A stretch of DNA of 64,000 nucleotides from Sisyra terminalis (GCA_958496175.1 OY292277.1:3224001-3288000); one strand, 5' to 3'; positions 1 to 11,726 are shown, numbered from the stretch's first letter. Notes: generated by a model from the letters alone, not told the origin. Translations and numbers: made by a program.

Positions 1-12
1 ATAACAAACCAC

Positions 13-41
13 GTTTAAGGGTTGAACATGCAGTTTAAGGG
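13..41. repeat. Short direct repeat GTTTAAGGG x2 within the monomer
   Basis: GTTTAAGGG occurs at 13-21 and 33-41, start to start 20 bp, in every ordinary monomer. A related ATATAAGGG lies at 108-116. One subfamily (copies starting 58308, 58642 and 63666) has lost one base in the first unit, reading GTTTAGGG. Another reads TTTAACGG in the second unit. It resembles telomere-like repeats only superficially. Confidence 0.7.
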
Positions 42-106
42 ATGCATACTTCCCACTAAGAGGGAGAGACGAACGTGGCTTCTTCAACAATTGCATGTAC
101 CATCGT

Positions 107-114
107 TATATAAG
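107..114 (+). promoter_or_regulatory. TATATAAG, TATA-box-like motif in each monomer
   Basis: A consensus-like TATATAAG lies in every monomer on the plus strand, opposite to the recurrent 93-codon frame. About 155 bases downstream each monomer has ATTAAA (263-268) or, in the AAATAAAA variants, AATAAA, both known poly(A)-signal hexamers. In 36%-GC DNA such short motifs arise easily. No initiator or other promoter element is seen, so promoter function is speculative. Confidence 0.2.
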
Positions 115-176
115 GGATGATTTTCGATCCAAAGGCAGTTTCGGGTTCGTAACAATGTATAGAACGATAATATAAC

Positions 177-206
177 AATCTTTTTCGATTTCGAAACAAA
201 AAGATT
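177..206. repeat. Dyad: 9-bp inverted repeat around TTTCGAAA
   Basis: AATCTTTTT (177-185) and AAAAAGATT (198-206) are perfect inverted repeats separated by a 12-base spacer that contains the palindrome TTTCGAAA (189-196). It recurs in every Q-type monomer. R-type monomers read AAAAAGAATT, so the perfect arms shorten to 7 bp (TCTTTTT/AAAAAGA). The inner palindrome is intact in all copies examined. It could be a protein-binding dyad or a hairpin in a satellite transcript; neither is demonstrated. Confidence 0.75.
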
Positions 207-265
207 TTTTGCCAAAAAAAACCGTGGGTTAACCATCGTTGATTTTTCACGAACATGGTCAAATT

Positions 266-281
266 AAAAAAAATTTTTTTT
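266..281. repeat. A8T8 self-complementary homopolymer tract (one per monomer)
   Basis: Eight A followed by eight T, repeated at the same place in every monomer. The A/T junction moves between copies: 7/9 (about 15350), 8/8 (common Q form), 9/7 (common R form) and 10/6 (about 1610). The total usually stays at 16. Length changes are rarer: 15 at the copies starting 4021 and 17423, and a +1 class of 336 bp. Such a tract is rigid or intrinsically bent, tends to exclude nucleosomes, and can fold into a hairpin as single strand; those properties are general knowledge, not shown here. Confidence 0.9.
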
Positions 282-3200
282 AGGATGCCAATCGAAAGTA
301 CAAGTCTATCTGTACATGCTGTGCAAATTTTTCCCATAACAAACCACGTTTAAGGGTTGAACATGCAGTTTAAGGGAGGCATACTTCCCTCTAAGAGGGA
401 GAGACGAACGTGGCTTCTTCAACAATTGCATGTACCATCGTTATATAAGGGATGATTTTCGAACCAAAGGCAGTTTCGGGTGCGTAACAATGTATAGAAC
501 GATAATATAACAATCTTTTTCGATTTCGAAACAAAAAGAATTTTCGCCAAAAAAAACCGTGGGTTAACCATCGTTGATTTTTCACGAAAATGGTCAAATA
601 AAAAAAAAATTTTTTTAGGATGCCAATCGAAAGTACAAGTCTATCTGTACATGCTGTGCAAATTTTTCCCATAACAAACCACGTTTAAGGGTTGAACATG
701 CAGTTTAAGGGATGCATACTTCCCACTAAGAGGGAGAGACGAACGTGGCTTCTTCAACAATTGCATGTACCATCGTTATATAAGGGATGATTTTCGAACC
801 AAAGGCAGTTTCGGGTTCGTAACAATGTATAGAACGATAATATAACAATCTTTTTCGATTTCGAAACAAAAAGATTTTTTGCCAAAAAAAACCGTGGGTT
901 AACCATCGTTGATTTTTCACGAACATGGTCAAATTAAAAAAAATTTTTTTTAGGATGCCAATCGAAAGTACAAGTCTATCTGTACATGCTGTGCAAATTT
1001 TTCCCATAACAAACCACGTTTAAGGGTTGAACATGCAGTTTAAGGGATGCATACTTCCCACTAAGAGGGAGAGACGAACGTGGCTTCTTCAACAATTGCA
1101 TGTACCATCGTTATATAAGGGATGATTTTCGAACCAAAGGCAGTTTCGGGTTCGTAACAATGTATAGAACGATAATATAACAATCTTTTTCGATTTCGAA
1201 ACAAAAAGATTTTTTGCCAAAAAAAACCGTGGGTTAACCATCGTTGATTTTTCACGAAAATGGTCAAATTAAAAAAAAATTTTTTTAGGATGCCAATCAA
1301 AAGTACAAGTCTATCTGTACATGCTGTGCAAATTTTTCCCATAACAAACCACGTTTAAGGGTTGAACATGCAGTTTAAGGGATGCATACTTCCCACTAAG
1401 AGGGAGAGACGAACGTGGCTTCTTCAACAATTGCATGTACCATCGTTATATAAGGGATGATTTTCGAACCAAAGGCAGTTTCGGGTGCGTAACAATGTAT
1501 AGAACGATAATATAACAATCTTTTTCGATTTCGAAACAAAAAGAATTTTCGCCAAAAAAAACCGTGGGTTAACCATCGTTGATTTTTCACGAAAATGGTC
1601 AAATTAAAAAAAAAATTTTTTAGGATGCCAATCGAAAGTACAAGTCTATCTGTACATGCTGTGCAAATTTTTCCCATAACAAACCACGTTTAAGGGTTGA
1701 ACATGCAGTTTAAGGGAGGCATACTTCCCTCTAAGAGGGAGAGACGAACGTGGCTTCTTCAACAATTGCATGTACCATCGTTATATAAGGGATGATTTTC
1801 GAACCAAAGGCAGTTTCGGGTTCGTAACAATATATAGAACGATAATATAACAATCTTTTTCGATTTCGAAACAAAAAGAATTTTCGCCAAAAAAAACCGT
1901 GGGTTAACCATCGTTGATTTTTCACGAAAATGGTCAAATTAAAAAAAAATTTTTTTAGGATGCCAATCGAAAGTACAAGTCTATCTGTACATGCTGTGCA
2001 AATTTTTCCCATAACAAACCACGTTTAAGGGTTGAACATGCAGTTTAAGGGATGCATACTTCCCACTAAGAGGGAGAGACGAACGTGGCTTCTTCAACAA
2101 TTGCATGTACCATCGTTATATAAGGGATGATTTTCGAACCAAAGGCAGTTTCGGGTTCGTAACAATGTATAGAACGATAATATAACAATCTTTTTCGATT
2201 TCGAAACAAAAAGATTTTTTGCCAAAAAAAACCGTGGGTTAACCATCGTTGATTTTTCACGAACATGGTCAAATTAAAAAAAATTTTTTTTAGGATGCCA
2301 ATCGAAAGTACAAGTCTATCTGTACATGCTGTGCAAATTTTTCCCATAACAAACCACGTTTAAGGGTTGAACATGCAGTTTAAGGGATGCATACTTCCCA
2401 CTAAGAGGGAGAGACGAACGTGGCTTCTTCAACAATTGCATGTACCATCGTTATATAAGGGATGATTTTCGAACCAAAGGCAGTTTCGGGTGCGTAACAA
2501 TGTATAGAACGATAATATAACAATCTTTTTCGATTTCGAAACAAAAAGAATTTTCGCCAAAAAAAACCGTGGGTTAACCATCGTTGATTTTTCACGAAAA
2601 TGGTCAAATAAAAAAAAAATTTTTTTAGGATGCCAATCGAAAGTACAAGTCTATCTGTACATGCTGTGCAAATTTTTCCCATAACAAACCACGTTTAAGG
2701 GTTGAACATGCAGTTTAAGGGATGCATACTTCCCACTAAGAGGGAGAGACGAACGTGGCTTCTTCAACAATTGCATGTACCATCGTTATATAAGGGATGA
2801 TTTTCGAACCAAAGGCAGTTTCGGGTGCGTAACAATGTATAGAACGATAATATAACAATCTTTTTCGATTTCGAAACAAAAAGAATTTTCGCCAAAAAAA
2901 ACCGTGGGTTAACCATCGTTGATTTTTCACGAAAATGGTCAAATTAAAAAAAAATTTTTTTAGGATGCCAATCGAAAGTACAAGTCTATCTGTACATGCT
3001 GTGCAAATTTTTCCCATAACAAACCACGTTTAAGGGTTGAACATGCAGTTTAAGGGATGCATACTTCCCACTAAGAGGGAGAGACGAACGTGGCTTCTTC
3101 AACAATTGCATGTACCATCGTTATATAAGGGATGATTTTCGAACCAAAGGCAGTTTCGGGTGCGTAACAATGTATAGAACGATAATATAACAATCTTTTT

Positions 3201-6200
3201 CGATTTCGAAACAAAAAGAATTTTCGCCAAAAAAAACCGTGGGTTAACCATCGTTGATTTTTCACGAAAATGGTCATATAAAAAAAAAATTTTTTTAGGA
3301 TGCCAATCGAAAGTACAAGTCTATCTGTACATGCTGTGCAAATTTTTCCCATAACAAACCACGTTTAAGGGTTGAACATGCAGTTTAAGGGATGCATACT
3401 TCCCACTAAGAGGGAGAGACGAACGTGGCTTCTTCAACAATTGCATGTACCATCGTTATATAAGGGATGATTTTCGAACCAAAGGCAGTTTCGGGTTCGT
3501 AACAATGTATAGAACGATAATATAACAATCTTTTTCGATTTCGAAACAAAAAGATTTTTTGCCAAAAAAAACCGTGGGTTAACCATCGTTGATTTTTCAC
3601 GAACATGGTCAAATTAAAAAAAATTTTTTTTAGGATGCCAATCGAAAGTACAAGTCTATCTGTACATGCTGTGCAAATTTTTCCCATAACAAACCACGTT
3701 TAAGGGTTGAACATGCAGTTTAAGGGATGCATACTTCCCACTAAGAGGGAGAGACGAACGTGGCTTCTTCAACAATTGCATGTACCATCGTTATATAAGG
3801 GATGATTTTCGAACCAAAGGCAGTTTCGGGTGCGTAACAATGTATAGAACGATAATATAACAATCTTTTTCGATTTCGAAACAAAAAGAATTTTCGCCAA
3901 AAAAAACCGTGGGTTAACCATCGTTGATTTTTCACGAAAATGGTCAAATTAAAAAAAAATTTTTTTAGGATGCCAATCGAAAGTACAAGTCTATCTGTAC
4001 ATGCTGTGCAAATTTTTCCCATAACAAACCACGTTTAAGGGTTGAACATGCAGTTTAAGGGATGCATACTTCCCACTAAGAGGGAGAGACGAACGTGGCT
4101 TCTTCAACAATTGCATGTACCATCGTTATATAAGGGATGATTTTCGAACCAAAGGCAGTTTCGGGTGCGTAACAATGTATAGAACGATAATATAACAATC
4201 TTTTTCGATTTCGAAACAAAAAGAATTTTCGCCAAAAAAAACCGTGGGTTAACCATCGTTGATTTTTCACGAAAATGGTCAAATTAAAAAAAATTTTTTT
4301 AGGATGCCAATCGAAAGTACAAGTCTATCTGTACATGCTGTGCAAATTTTTCCCATAACAAACCACGTTTAAGGGTTGAACATGCAGTTTAAGGGATGCA
4401 TACTTCCCACTAAGAGGGAGAGACGAACGTGGCTTCTTCAACAATTGCATGTACCATCGTTATATAAGGGATGATTTTCGAACCAAAGGCAGTTTCGGGT
4501 GCGTAACAATGTATAGAACGATAATATAACAATCTTTTTCGATTTCGAAACAAAAAGAATTTTCGCCAAAAAAAACCGTGGGTTAACCATCGTTGATTTT
4601 TCACGAAAATGGTCAAATTAAAAAAAAATTTTTTTAGGATGCCAATCGAAAGTACAAGTCTATCTGTACATGCTGTGCAAATTTTTCCCATAACAAACCA
4701 CGTTTAAGGGTTGAACATGCAGTTTAAGGGATGCATACTTCCCACTAAGAGGGAGAGACGAACGTGGCTTCTTCAACAATTGCATGTACCATCGTTATAT
4801 AAGGGATGATTTTCGAACCAAAGGCAGTTTCGGGTGCGTAACAATGTATAGAACGATAATATAACAATCTTTTTCGATTTCGAAACAAAAAGAATTTTCG
4901 CCAAAAAAAACCGTGGGTTAACCATCGTTGATTTTTCACGAAAATGGTCATATAAAAAAAAAATTTTTTTAGGATGCCAATCGAAAGTACAAGTCTATCT
5001 GTACATGCTGTGCAAATTTTTCCCATAACAAACCACGTTTAAGGGTTGAACATGCAGTTTAAGGGATGCATACTTCCCACTAAGAGGGAGAGACGAACGT
5101 GGCTTCTTCAACAATTGCATGTACCATCGTTATATAAGGGATGATTTTCGAACCAAAGGCAGTTTCGGGTGCGTAACAATGTATAGAACGATAATATAAC
5201 AATCTTTTTCGATTTCGAAACAAAAAGAATTTTCGCCAAAAAAAACCGTGGGTTAACCATCGTTGATTTTTCACGAAAATGGTCAAATTAAAAAAAAATT
5301 TTTTTAGGATGCCAATCGAAAGTACAAGTCTATCTGTACATGCTGTGCAAATTTTTCCCATAACAAACCACGTTTAAGGGTTGAACATGCAGTTTAAGGG
5401 ATGCATACTTCCCACTAAGAGGGAGAGACGAACGTGGCTTCTTCAACAATTGCATGTACCATCGTTATATAAGGGATGATTTTCGAACCAAAGGCAGTTT
5501 CGGGTGCGTAACAATGTATAGAACGATAATATAACAATCTTTTTCGATTTCGAAACAAAAAGAATTTTCGCCAAAAAAAACCGTGGGTTAACCATCGTTG
5601 ATTTTTCACGAAAATGGTCAAATTAAAAAAAAATTTTTTTAGGATGCCAATCGAAAGTACAAGTCTATCTGTACATGCTGTGCAAATTTTTCCCATAACA
5701 AACCACGTTTAAGGGTTGAACATGCAGTTTAAGGGATGCATACTTCCCACTAAGAGGGAGAGACGAACGTGGCTTCTTCAACAATTGCATGTACCATCGT
5801 TATATAAGGGATGATTTTCGAACCAAAGGCAGTTTCGGGTGCGTAACAATGTATAGAACGATAATATAACAATCTTTTTCGATTTCGAAACAAAAAGAAT
5901 TTTCGCCAAAAAAAACCGTGGGTTAACCATCGTTGATTTTTCACGAAAATGGTCAAATTAAAAAAAAATTTTTTTAGGATGCCAATCGAAAGTACAAGTC
6001 TATCTGTACATGCTGTGCAAATTTTTCCCATAACAAACCACGTTTAAGGGTTGAACATGCAGTTTAAGGGATGCATACTTCCCTCTAAGAGGGAGAGACG
6101 AACGTGGCTTCTTCAACAATTGCATGTACCATCGTTATATAAGGGATGATTTTCGAACCAAAGGCAGTTTCGGATGCGTAACAATGTATAGAACGATAAT

Positions 6201-6699
6201 ATAACAATCTTTTTCGATTTCGAAACAAAAAGAATTTTCGCCAAAAAAAACCGTGGGTTAACCATCGTTGATTTTTCACGAAAATGGTCAAATTAAAAAA
6301 AAATTTTTTTAGGATGCCAATCGAAAGTACAAGTCTATCTGTACATGCTGTGCAAATTTTTCCCATAACAAACCACGTTTAAGGGTTGAACATGCAGTTT
6401 AAGGGATGCATACTTCCCACTAAGAGGGAGAGACGAACGTGGCTTCTTCAACAATTGCATGTACCATCGTTATATAAGGGATGATTTTCGAACCAAAGGC
6501 AGTTTCGGGTGCGTAACAATGTATAGAACGATAATATAACAATCTTTTTCGATTTCGAAACAAAAAGAATTTTCGCCAAAAAAAACCGTGGGTTAACCAT
6601 CGTTGATTTTTCACGAAAATGGTCAAATTAAAAAAAAATTTTTTTAGGATGCCAATCGAAAGTACAAGTCTATCTGTACATGCTGTGCAAATTTTTCCC

Positions 6700-9600
6700 A
6701 TAACAAACCACGTTTAAGGGTTGAACATGCAGTTTAAGGGATGCATACTTCCCACTAAGAGGGAGAGACGAACGTGGCTTCTTCAACAATTGCATGTACC
6801 ATCGTTATATAAGGGATGATTTTCGAACCAAAGGCAGTTTCGGGTGCGTAACAATGTATAGAACGATAATATAGCAATCTTTTTCGATTTCGAAACAAAA
6901 AGAATTTTCGCCAAAAAAAACCGTGGGTTAACCATCGTTGATTTTTCACGAAAATGGTCAAATAAAAAAAAAATTTTTTTTAGGATGCCAATCGAAAGTA
7001 CAAGTCTATCTGTACATGCTGTGCAAATTTTTCCCATAACAAACCACGTTTAAGGGTTGAACATGCAGTTTAAGGGAGGCATACTTCCCTCTAAGAGGGA
7101 GAGACGAACGTGGCTTCTTCAACAATTGCATGTACCATCGTTATATAAGGGATGATTTTCGAACCAAAGGCAGTTTCGGGTGCGTAACAATGTATAGAAC
7201 GATAATATAACAATCTTTTTCGATTTCGAAACAAAAAGAATTTTCGCCAAAAAAAACCGTGGGTTAACCATCGTTGATTTTTCACGAAAATGGTCAAATA
7301 AAAAAAAAAATTTTTTAGGATGCCAATCGAAAGTACAAGTCTATCTGTACATGCTGTGCAAATTTTTCCCATAACAAACCACGTTTAAGGGTTGAACATG
7401 CAGTTTAAGGGATGCATACTTCCCACTAAGAGGGAGAGAAGAACGTGGCTTCTTCAACAATTGCATGTACCATCGTTATATAAGGGATGATTTTCGAACC
7501 AAAGGCAGTTTCGGGTGCGTAACAATGTATAGAACGATAATATAACAATCTTTTTCGATTTCGAAACAAAAAGAATTTTCGCCAAAAAAAACCGTGGGTT
7601 AACCATCGTTGATTTTTCACGAAAATGGTCAAATAAAAAAAAAAATTTTTTAGGATGCCAATCGAAAGTACAAGTCTATCTGTACATGCTGTGCAAATTT
7701 TTCCCATAACAAACCACGTTTAAGGGTTGAACATGCAGTTTAAGGGAGGCATACTTCCCTCTAAGAGGGAGAGACGAACGTGGCTTCTTCAACAATTGCA
7801 TGTACCATCGTTATATAAGGGATGATTTTCGAACCAAAGGCAGTTTCGGGTGCGTAACAATGTATAGAACGATAATATAACAATCTTTTTCGATTTCGAA
7901 ACAAAAAGATTTTTTGCCAAAAAAAACCGTGGGTTAACCATCGTTGATTTTTCACGAACATGGTCAAATTAAAAAAAATTTTTTTTAGGATGCCAATCGA
8001 AAGTACAAGTCTATCTGTACATGCTGTGCAAATTTTTCCCATAACAAACCAGGTTTAAGGGTTGAACATGCAGTTTAAGGGATGCATACTTCCCACTAAG
8101 AGGGAGAGACGAACGTGGCTTCTTCAACAATTGCATGTACCATCGTTATATAAGGGATGATTTTCGAACCAAAGGCAGTTTCGGGTTCGTAACAATGTAT
8201 AGAACGATAATATAACAATCTTTTTCGATTTCGAAACAAAAAGATTTTTCGCAAAAAAAAACCGTGGGTTAACCATCGTTGATTTTTCACGAACATGGTC
8301 AAATTAAAAAAAATTTTTTTTAGGATGCCTATCGAAAGTACAAGTCTGTCTGTACATGCTGTGCAAATTTTTCCCATAACAAACCACGTTTAAGGGTTGA
8401 ACATGCAGTTTAAGGGATGCATACTTCCCACTAAGAGGGAGAGACGAACGTGGCTTCTTCAACAATTGCATGTACCATCGTTATATAAGGGATGATTTTC
8501 GAACCAAAGGCAGTTTCGGGTTCGTAACAATGTATAGAACGATAATATAACAATCTTTTTCGATTTCGAAACAAAAAGATTTTTCGCCAAAAAAAACCGT
8601 GGGTTAACCATCGTTGATTTTTCACGAACATGGTCAAATTAAAAAAAAATTTTTTTAGGATGCCAATCGAAAGTACAAGTCTATCTGTACATGCTGTGCA
8701 AATTTTTCCCATAACAAACCACGTTTAAGGGTTGAACATGCAGTTTAAGGGATGCATACTTCCCACTAAGAGGGAGAGACGAACGTGGCTTCTTCAACAA
8801 TTGCATGTACCATCGTTATATAAGGGATGATTTTCGAACCAAAGGCAGTTTCGGGTGCGTAACAATGTATAGAACGATAATATAACAATCTTTTTCGATT
8901 TCGAAACAAAAAGAATTTTCGCCAAAAAAAACCGTGGGTTAACCATCGTTGATTTTTCACGAAAATGGTCATATAAAAAAAAAATTTTTTTAGGATGCCA
9001 ATCGAAAGTACAAGTCTATCTGTACATGCTGTGCAAATTTTTCCCATAACAAACCACGTTTAAGGGTTGAACATGCAGTTTAAGGGATGCATACTTCCCA
9101 CTAAGAGGGAGAGACGAACGTGGCTTCTTCAACAATTGCATGTACCATCGTTATATAAGGGATGATTTTCGAACCAAAGGCAGTTTCGGGTGCGTAACAA
9201 TGTATAGAACGATAATATAGCAATCTTTTTCGATTTCGAAACAAAAAGAATTTTCGCCAAAAAAAACCGTGGGTTAACCATCGTTGATTTTTCACGAAAA
9301 TGGTCAAATAAAAAAAAAATTTTTTTTAGGATGCCAATCGAAAGTACAAGTCTATCTGTACATGCTGTGCAAATTTTTCCCATAACAAACCACGTTTAAG
9401 GGTTGAACATGCAGTTTAAGGGAGGCATACTTCCCTCTAAGAGGGAGAGACGAACGTGGCTTCTTCAACAATTGCATGTACCATCGTTATATAAGGGATG
9501 ATTTTCGAACCAAAGGCAGTTTCGGGTGCGTAACAATGTATAGAACGATAATATAACAATCTTTTTCGATTTCGAAACAAAAAGAATTTTCGCCAAAAAA

Positions 9601-11726
9601 AACCGTGGGTTAACCATCGTTGATTTTTCACGAAAATGGTCAAATAAAAAAAAAAATTTTTTAGGATGCCAATCGAAAGTACAAGTCTATCTGTACATGC
9701 TGTGCAAATTTTTCCCATAACAAACCACGTTTAAGGGTTGAACATGCAGTTTAAGGGATGCATACTTCCCACTAAGAGGGAGAGAAGAACGTGGCTTCTT
9801 CAACAATTGCATGTACCATCGTTATATAAGGGATGATTTTCGAACCAAAGGCAGTTTCGGGTTCGTAACAATGTATAGAACGATAATATAACAATCTTTT
9901 TCGATTTCGAAACAAAAAGATTTTTTGCCAAAAAAAACCGTGGGTTAACCATCGTTGATTTTTCACGAACATGGTCAAATTAAAAAAAATTTTTTTTAGG
10001 ATGCCAATCGAAAGTACAAGTCTATCTGTACATGCTGTGCAAATTTTTCCCATAACAAACCAGGTTTAAGGGTTGAACATGCAGTTTAAGGGATGCATAC
10101 TTCCCACTAAGAGGGAGAGACGAACGTGGCTTCTTCAACAATTGCATGTACCATCGTTATATAAGGGATGATTTTCGAACCAAAGGCAGTTTCGGGTTCG
10201 TAACAATGTATAGAACGATAATATAACAATCTTTTTCGATTTCGAAACAAAAAGATTTTTCGCAAAAAAAAACCGTGGGTTAACCATCGTTGATTTTTCA
10301 CGAACATGGTCAAATTAAAAAAAATTTTTTTTAGGATGCCTATCGAAAGTACAAGTCTGTCTGTACATGCTGTGCAAATTTTTCCCATAACAAACCACGT
10401 TTAAGGGTTGAACATGCAGTTTAAGGGATGCATACTTCCCACTAAGAGGGAGAGACGAACGTGGCTTCTTCAACAATTGCATGTACCATCATTATATAAG
10501 GGATGATTTTCGAACCAAAGGCAGTTTCGGGTTCGTAACAATGTATAGAACGATAATATAACAATCTTTTTCGATTTCGAAACAAAAAGATTTTTCGCCA
10601 AAAAAAACCGTGGGTTAACCATCGTTGATTTTTCACGAACATGGTCAAATTAAAAAAAAATTTTTTTAGGATGCCAATCGAAAGTACAAGTCTATCTGTA
10701 CATGCTGTGCAAATTTTTCCCATAACAAACCACGTTTAAGGGTTGAACATGCAGTTTAAGGGATGCATACTTCCCACTAAGAGGGAGAGACGAACGTGGC
10801 TTCTTCAACAATTGCATGTACCATCGTTATATAAGGGATGATTTTCGAACCAAAGGCAGTTTCGGGTGCGTAACAATGTATAGAACGATAATATAACAAT
10901 CTTTTTCGATTTCGAAACAAAAAGAATTTTCGCCAAAAAAAACCGTGGGTTAACCATCGTTGATTTTTCACGAAAATGGTCAAATTAAAAAAAAATTTTT
11001 TTAGGATGCCAATCGAAAGTACAAGTCTATCTGTACATGCTGTGCAAATTTTTCCCATAACAAACCACGTTTAAGGGTTGAACATGCAGTTTAAGGGATG
11101 CATACTTCCCACTAAGAGGGAGAGACGAACGTGGCTTCTTCAACAATTGCATGTACCATCGTTATATAAGGGATGATTTTCGAACCAAAGGCAGTTTCGG
11201 GTGCGTAACAATGTATAGAACGATAATATAACAATCTTTTTCGATTTCGAAACAAAAAGAATTTTCGCCAAAAAAAACCGTGGGTTAACCATCGTTGATT
11301 TTTCACGAAAATGGTCAAATTAAAAAAAAATTTTTTTAGGATGCCAATCGAAAGTACAAGTCTATCTGTACATGCTGTGCAAATTTTTCCCATAACAAAC
11401 CACGTTTAAGGGTTGAACATGCAGTTTAAGGGATGCATACTTCCCACTAAGAGGGAGAGACGAACGTGGCTTCTTCAACAATTGCATGTACCATCGTTAT
11501 ATAAGGGATGATTTTCGAACCAAAGGCAGTTTCGGGTGCGTAACAATGTATAGAACGATAATATAACAATCTTTTTCGATTTCGAAACAAAAAGAATTTT
11601 CGCCAAAAAAAACCGTGGGTTAACCATCGTTGATTTTTCACGAAAATGGTCATATAAAAAAAAAATTTTTTTAGGATGCCAATCGAAAGTACAAGTCTAT
11701 CTGTACATGCTGTGCAAATTTTTCCC
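6700..11726. repeat. Higher-order pair: 7-mer (6700-9045) and 8-mer (9046-11726)
   Basis: The two blocks share an ordered series of private markers. These are ATAGCAATC with a 336-bp length (6700, 9046), a GAGGC/CCCTC unit with AAATAAAA (7036, 9382), GAGAGAAG (7371, 9717), a unit combining GCAAAAAAAACC, TGCCTATCG and AAGTCTGTCTG (8041, 10052), and a GGTCATATAAA unit (8711, 11392). The copies differ by a monomer inserted in one and lost in the other, so block length changed during or after duplication. A third start with ATAGCAATC follows at 11727. Confidence 0.85.

Larger units (their letters stand above)
99..258. repeat. Diverged internal sub-repeat (ACCATCGTT ... GATTTT ... CGAAC)
   Basis: ACCATCGTT occurs at 99-107 and again at 232-240. 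Each is followed in the same order by GATTTT (119-124; 241-246) and then GAACC or GAAC (126-130 in ordinary copies; 251-254). The spacing is 133 bp for the first element, and the second copy is more compact. This suggests the 335-bp unit contains an older, partly decayed duplication, but the match is short and interrupted. Confidence 0.4.
1..335. repeat. Reference satellite monomer (Q-type)
   Basis: First complete unit, used as the coordinate frame for the array. It is 35.8% G+C (62 G, 58 C) with 14 CpG. In order it holds a GTTTAAGGG direct repeat (13-21, 33-41), a purine-rich AGAGGGAGAGA stretch near 58-69, ACCATCGTT (99-107), TATATAAG (107-114), a dyad (177-206), an A8 run (214-221), a second ACCATCGTT (232-240), an A8T8 tract (266-281) and GTACATGC (312-319). 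GTACATGC is the inverse of GCATGTAC at 93-100. The base pair GATCC at 126-130 is private to this copy; other monomers read GAACC there. It carries the Q haplotype: GGTTCG, GATTTTTTGCC, GAACATGG, A8T8. Confidence 0.95.
56..337 (-). other. Recurrent 93-codon minus-strand ORF in the monomer, probably non-coding
   Basis: On the minus strand a frame opens at the ATG spanning the monomer junction (ATGGGAAAAATTTGC) and closes at TAG, giving MGKICTACTDRL...EEATFVSPS. The same frame is intact in about 150 of 191 monomers. I see no domain, signal peptide or recognisable family. The evidence is against coding. Fifteen TAGTCATCC or CAGTCATCC monomers carry an in-frame TGA. The monomer at 52948-53282 has a TAA. 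All 336/337-bp copies and three 334-bp copies (4021, 17423, 49934) shift the frame at the A/T tract. These broken forms are duplicated as freely as intact ones. The period (335 = 3 x 111 + 2) also prevents a continuous repeat protein. It is most simply a chance frame preserved by homogenisation. Confidence 0.85.
1..6699. repeat. Array segment 1: 20 monomers, Q/R mix becoming R-rich
   Basis: Twenty monomers. Up to about 4 kb, Q-type units (GGTTCG, GATTTTTTGCC, GAACATGG, A8T8) alternate with R-type units (GGTGCG, GAATTTTCGCC, GAAAATGG, A9T7). From about 3.7 kb the segment is almost pure R-type. Units with the private GGTCATATAAA variant start at 3016 and 4690, five monomers apart, implying an old 5-mer duplication. 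The 4021 copy is 334 bp through loss of one base in the A/T tract. The 1676 copy has AATATATAG in place of AATGTATAG. Confidence 0.85.

Noticed and set aside
13..41. Telomere-like repeat (TTTAAGGG)
   Set aside because: Only two copies per 335-bp unit, 20 bp apart, never in a run; not a telomeric array.
118..150. CENP-B box
   Set aside because: TTCGAACCAAAGGCA near 122-136 of ordinary units has the TTCG and central A positions but fails the CGGG half. The match is no better than expected by chance.
56..337. 93-aa protein gene repeated in tandem (or the 68-, 84- and 86-residue variants)
   Set aside because: Stops and frameshifts are freely amplified. No domain is recognisable. The period is not a multiple of three. 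The shorter versions are the same frame broken at the A/T tract length or by later variants.
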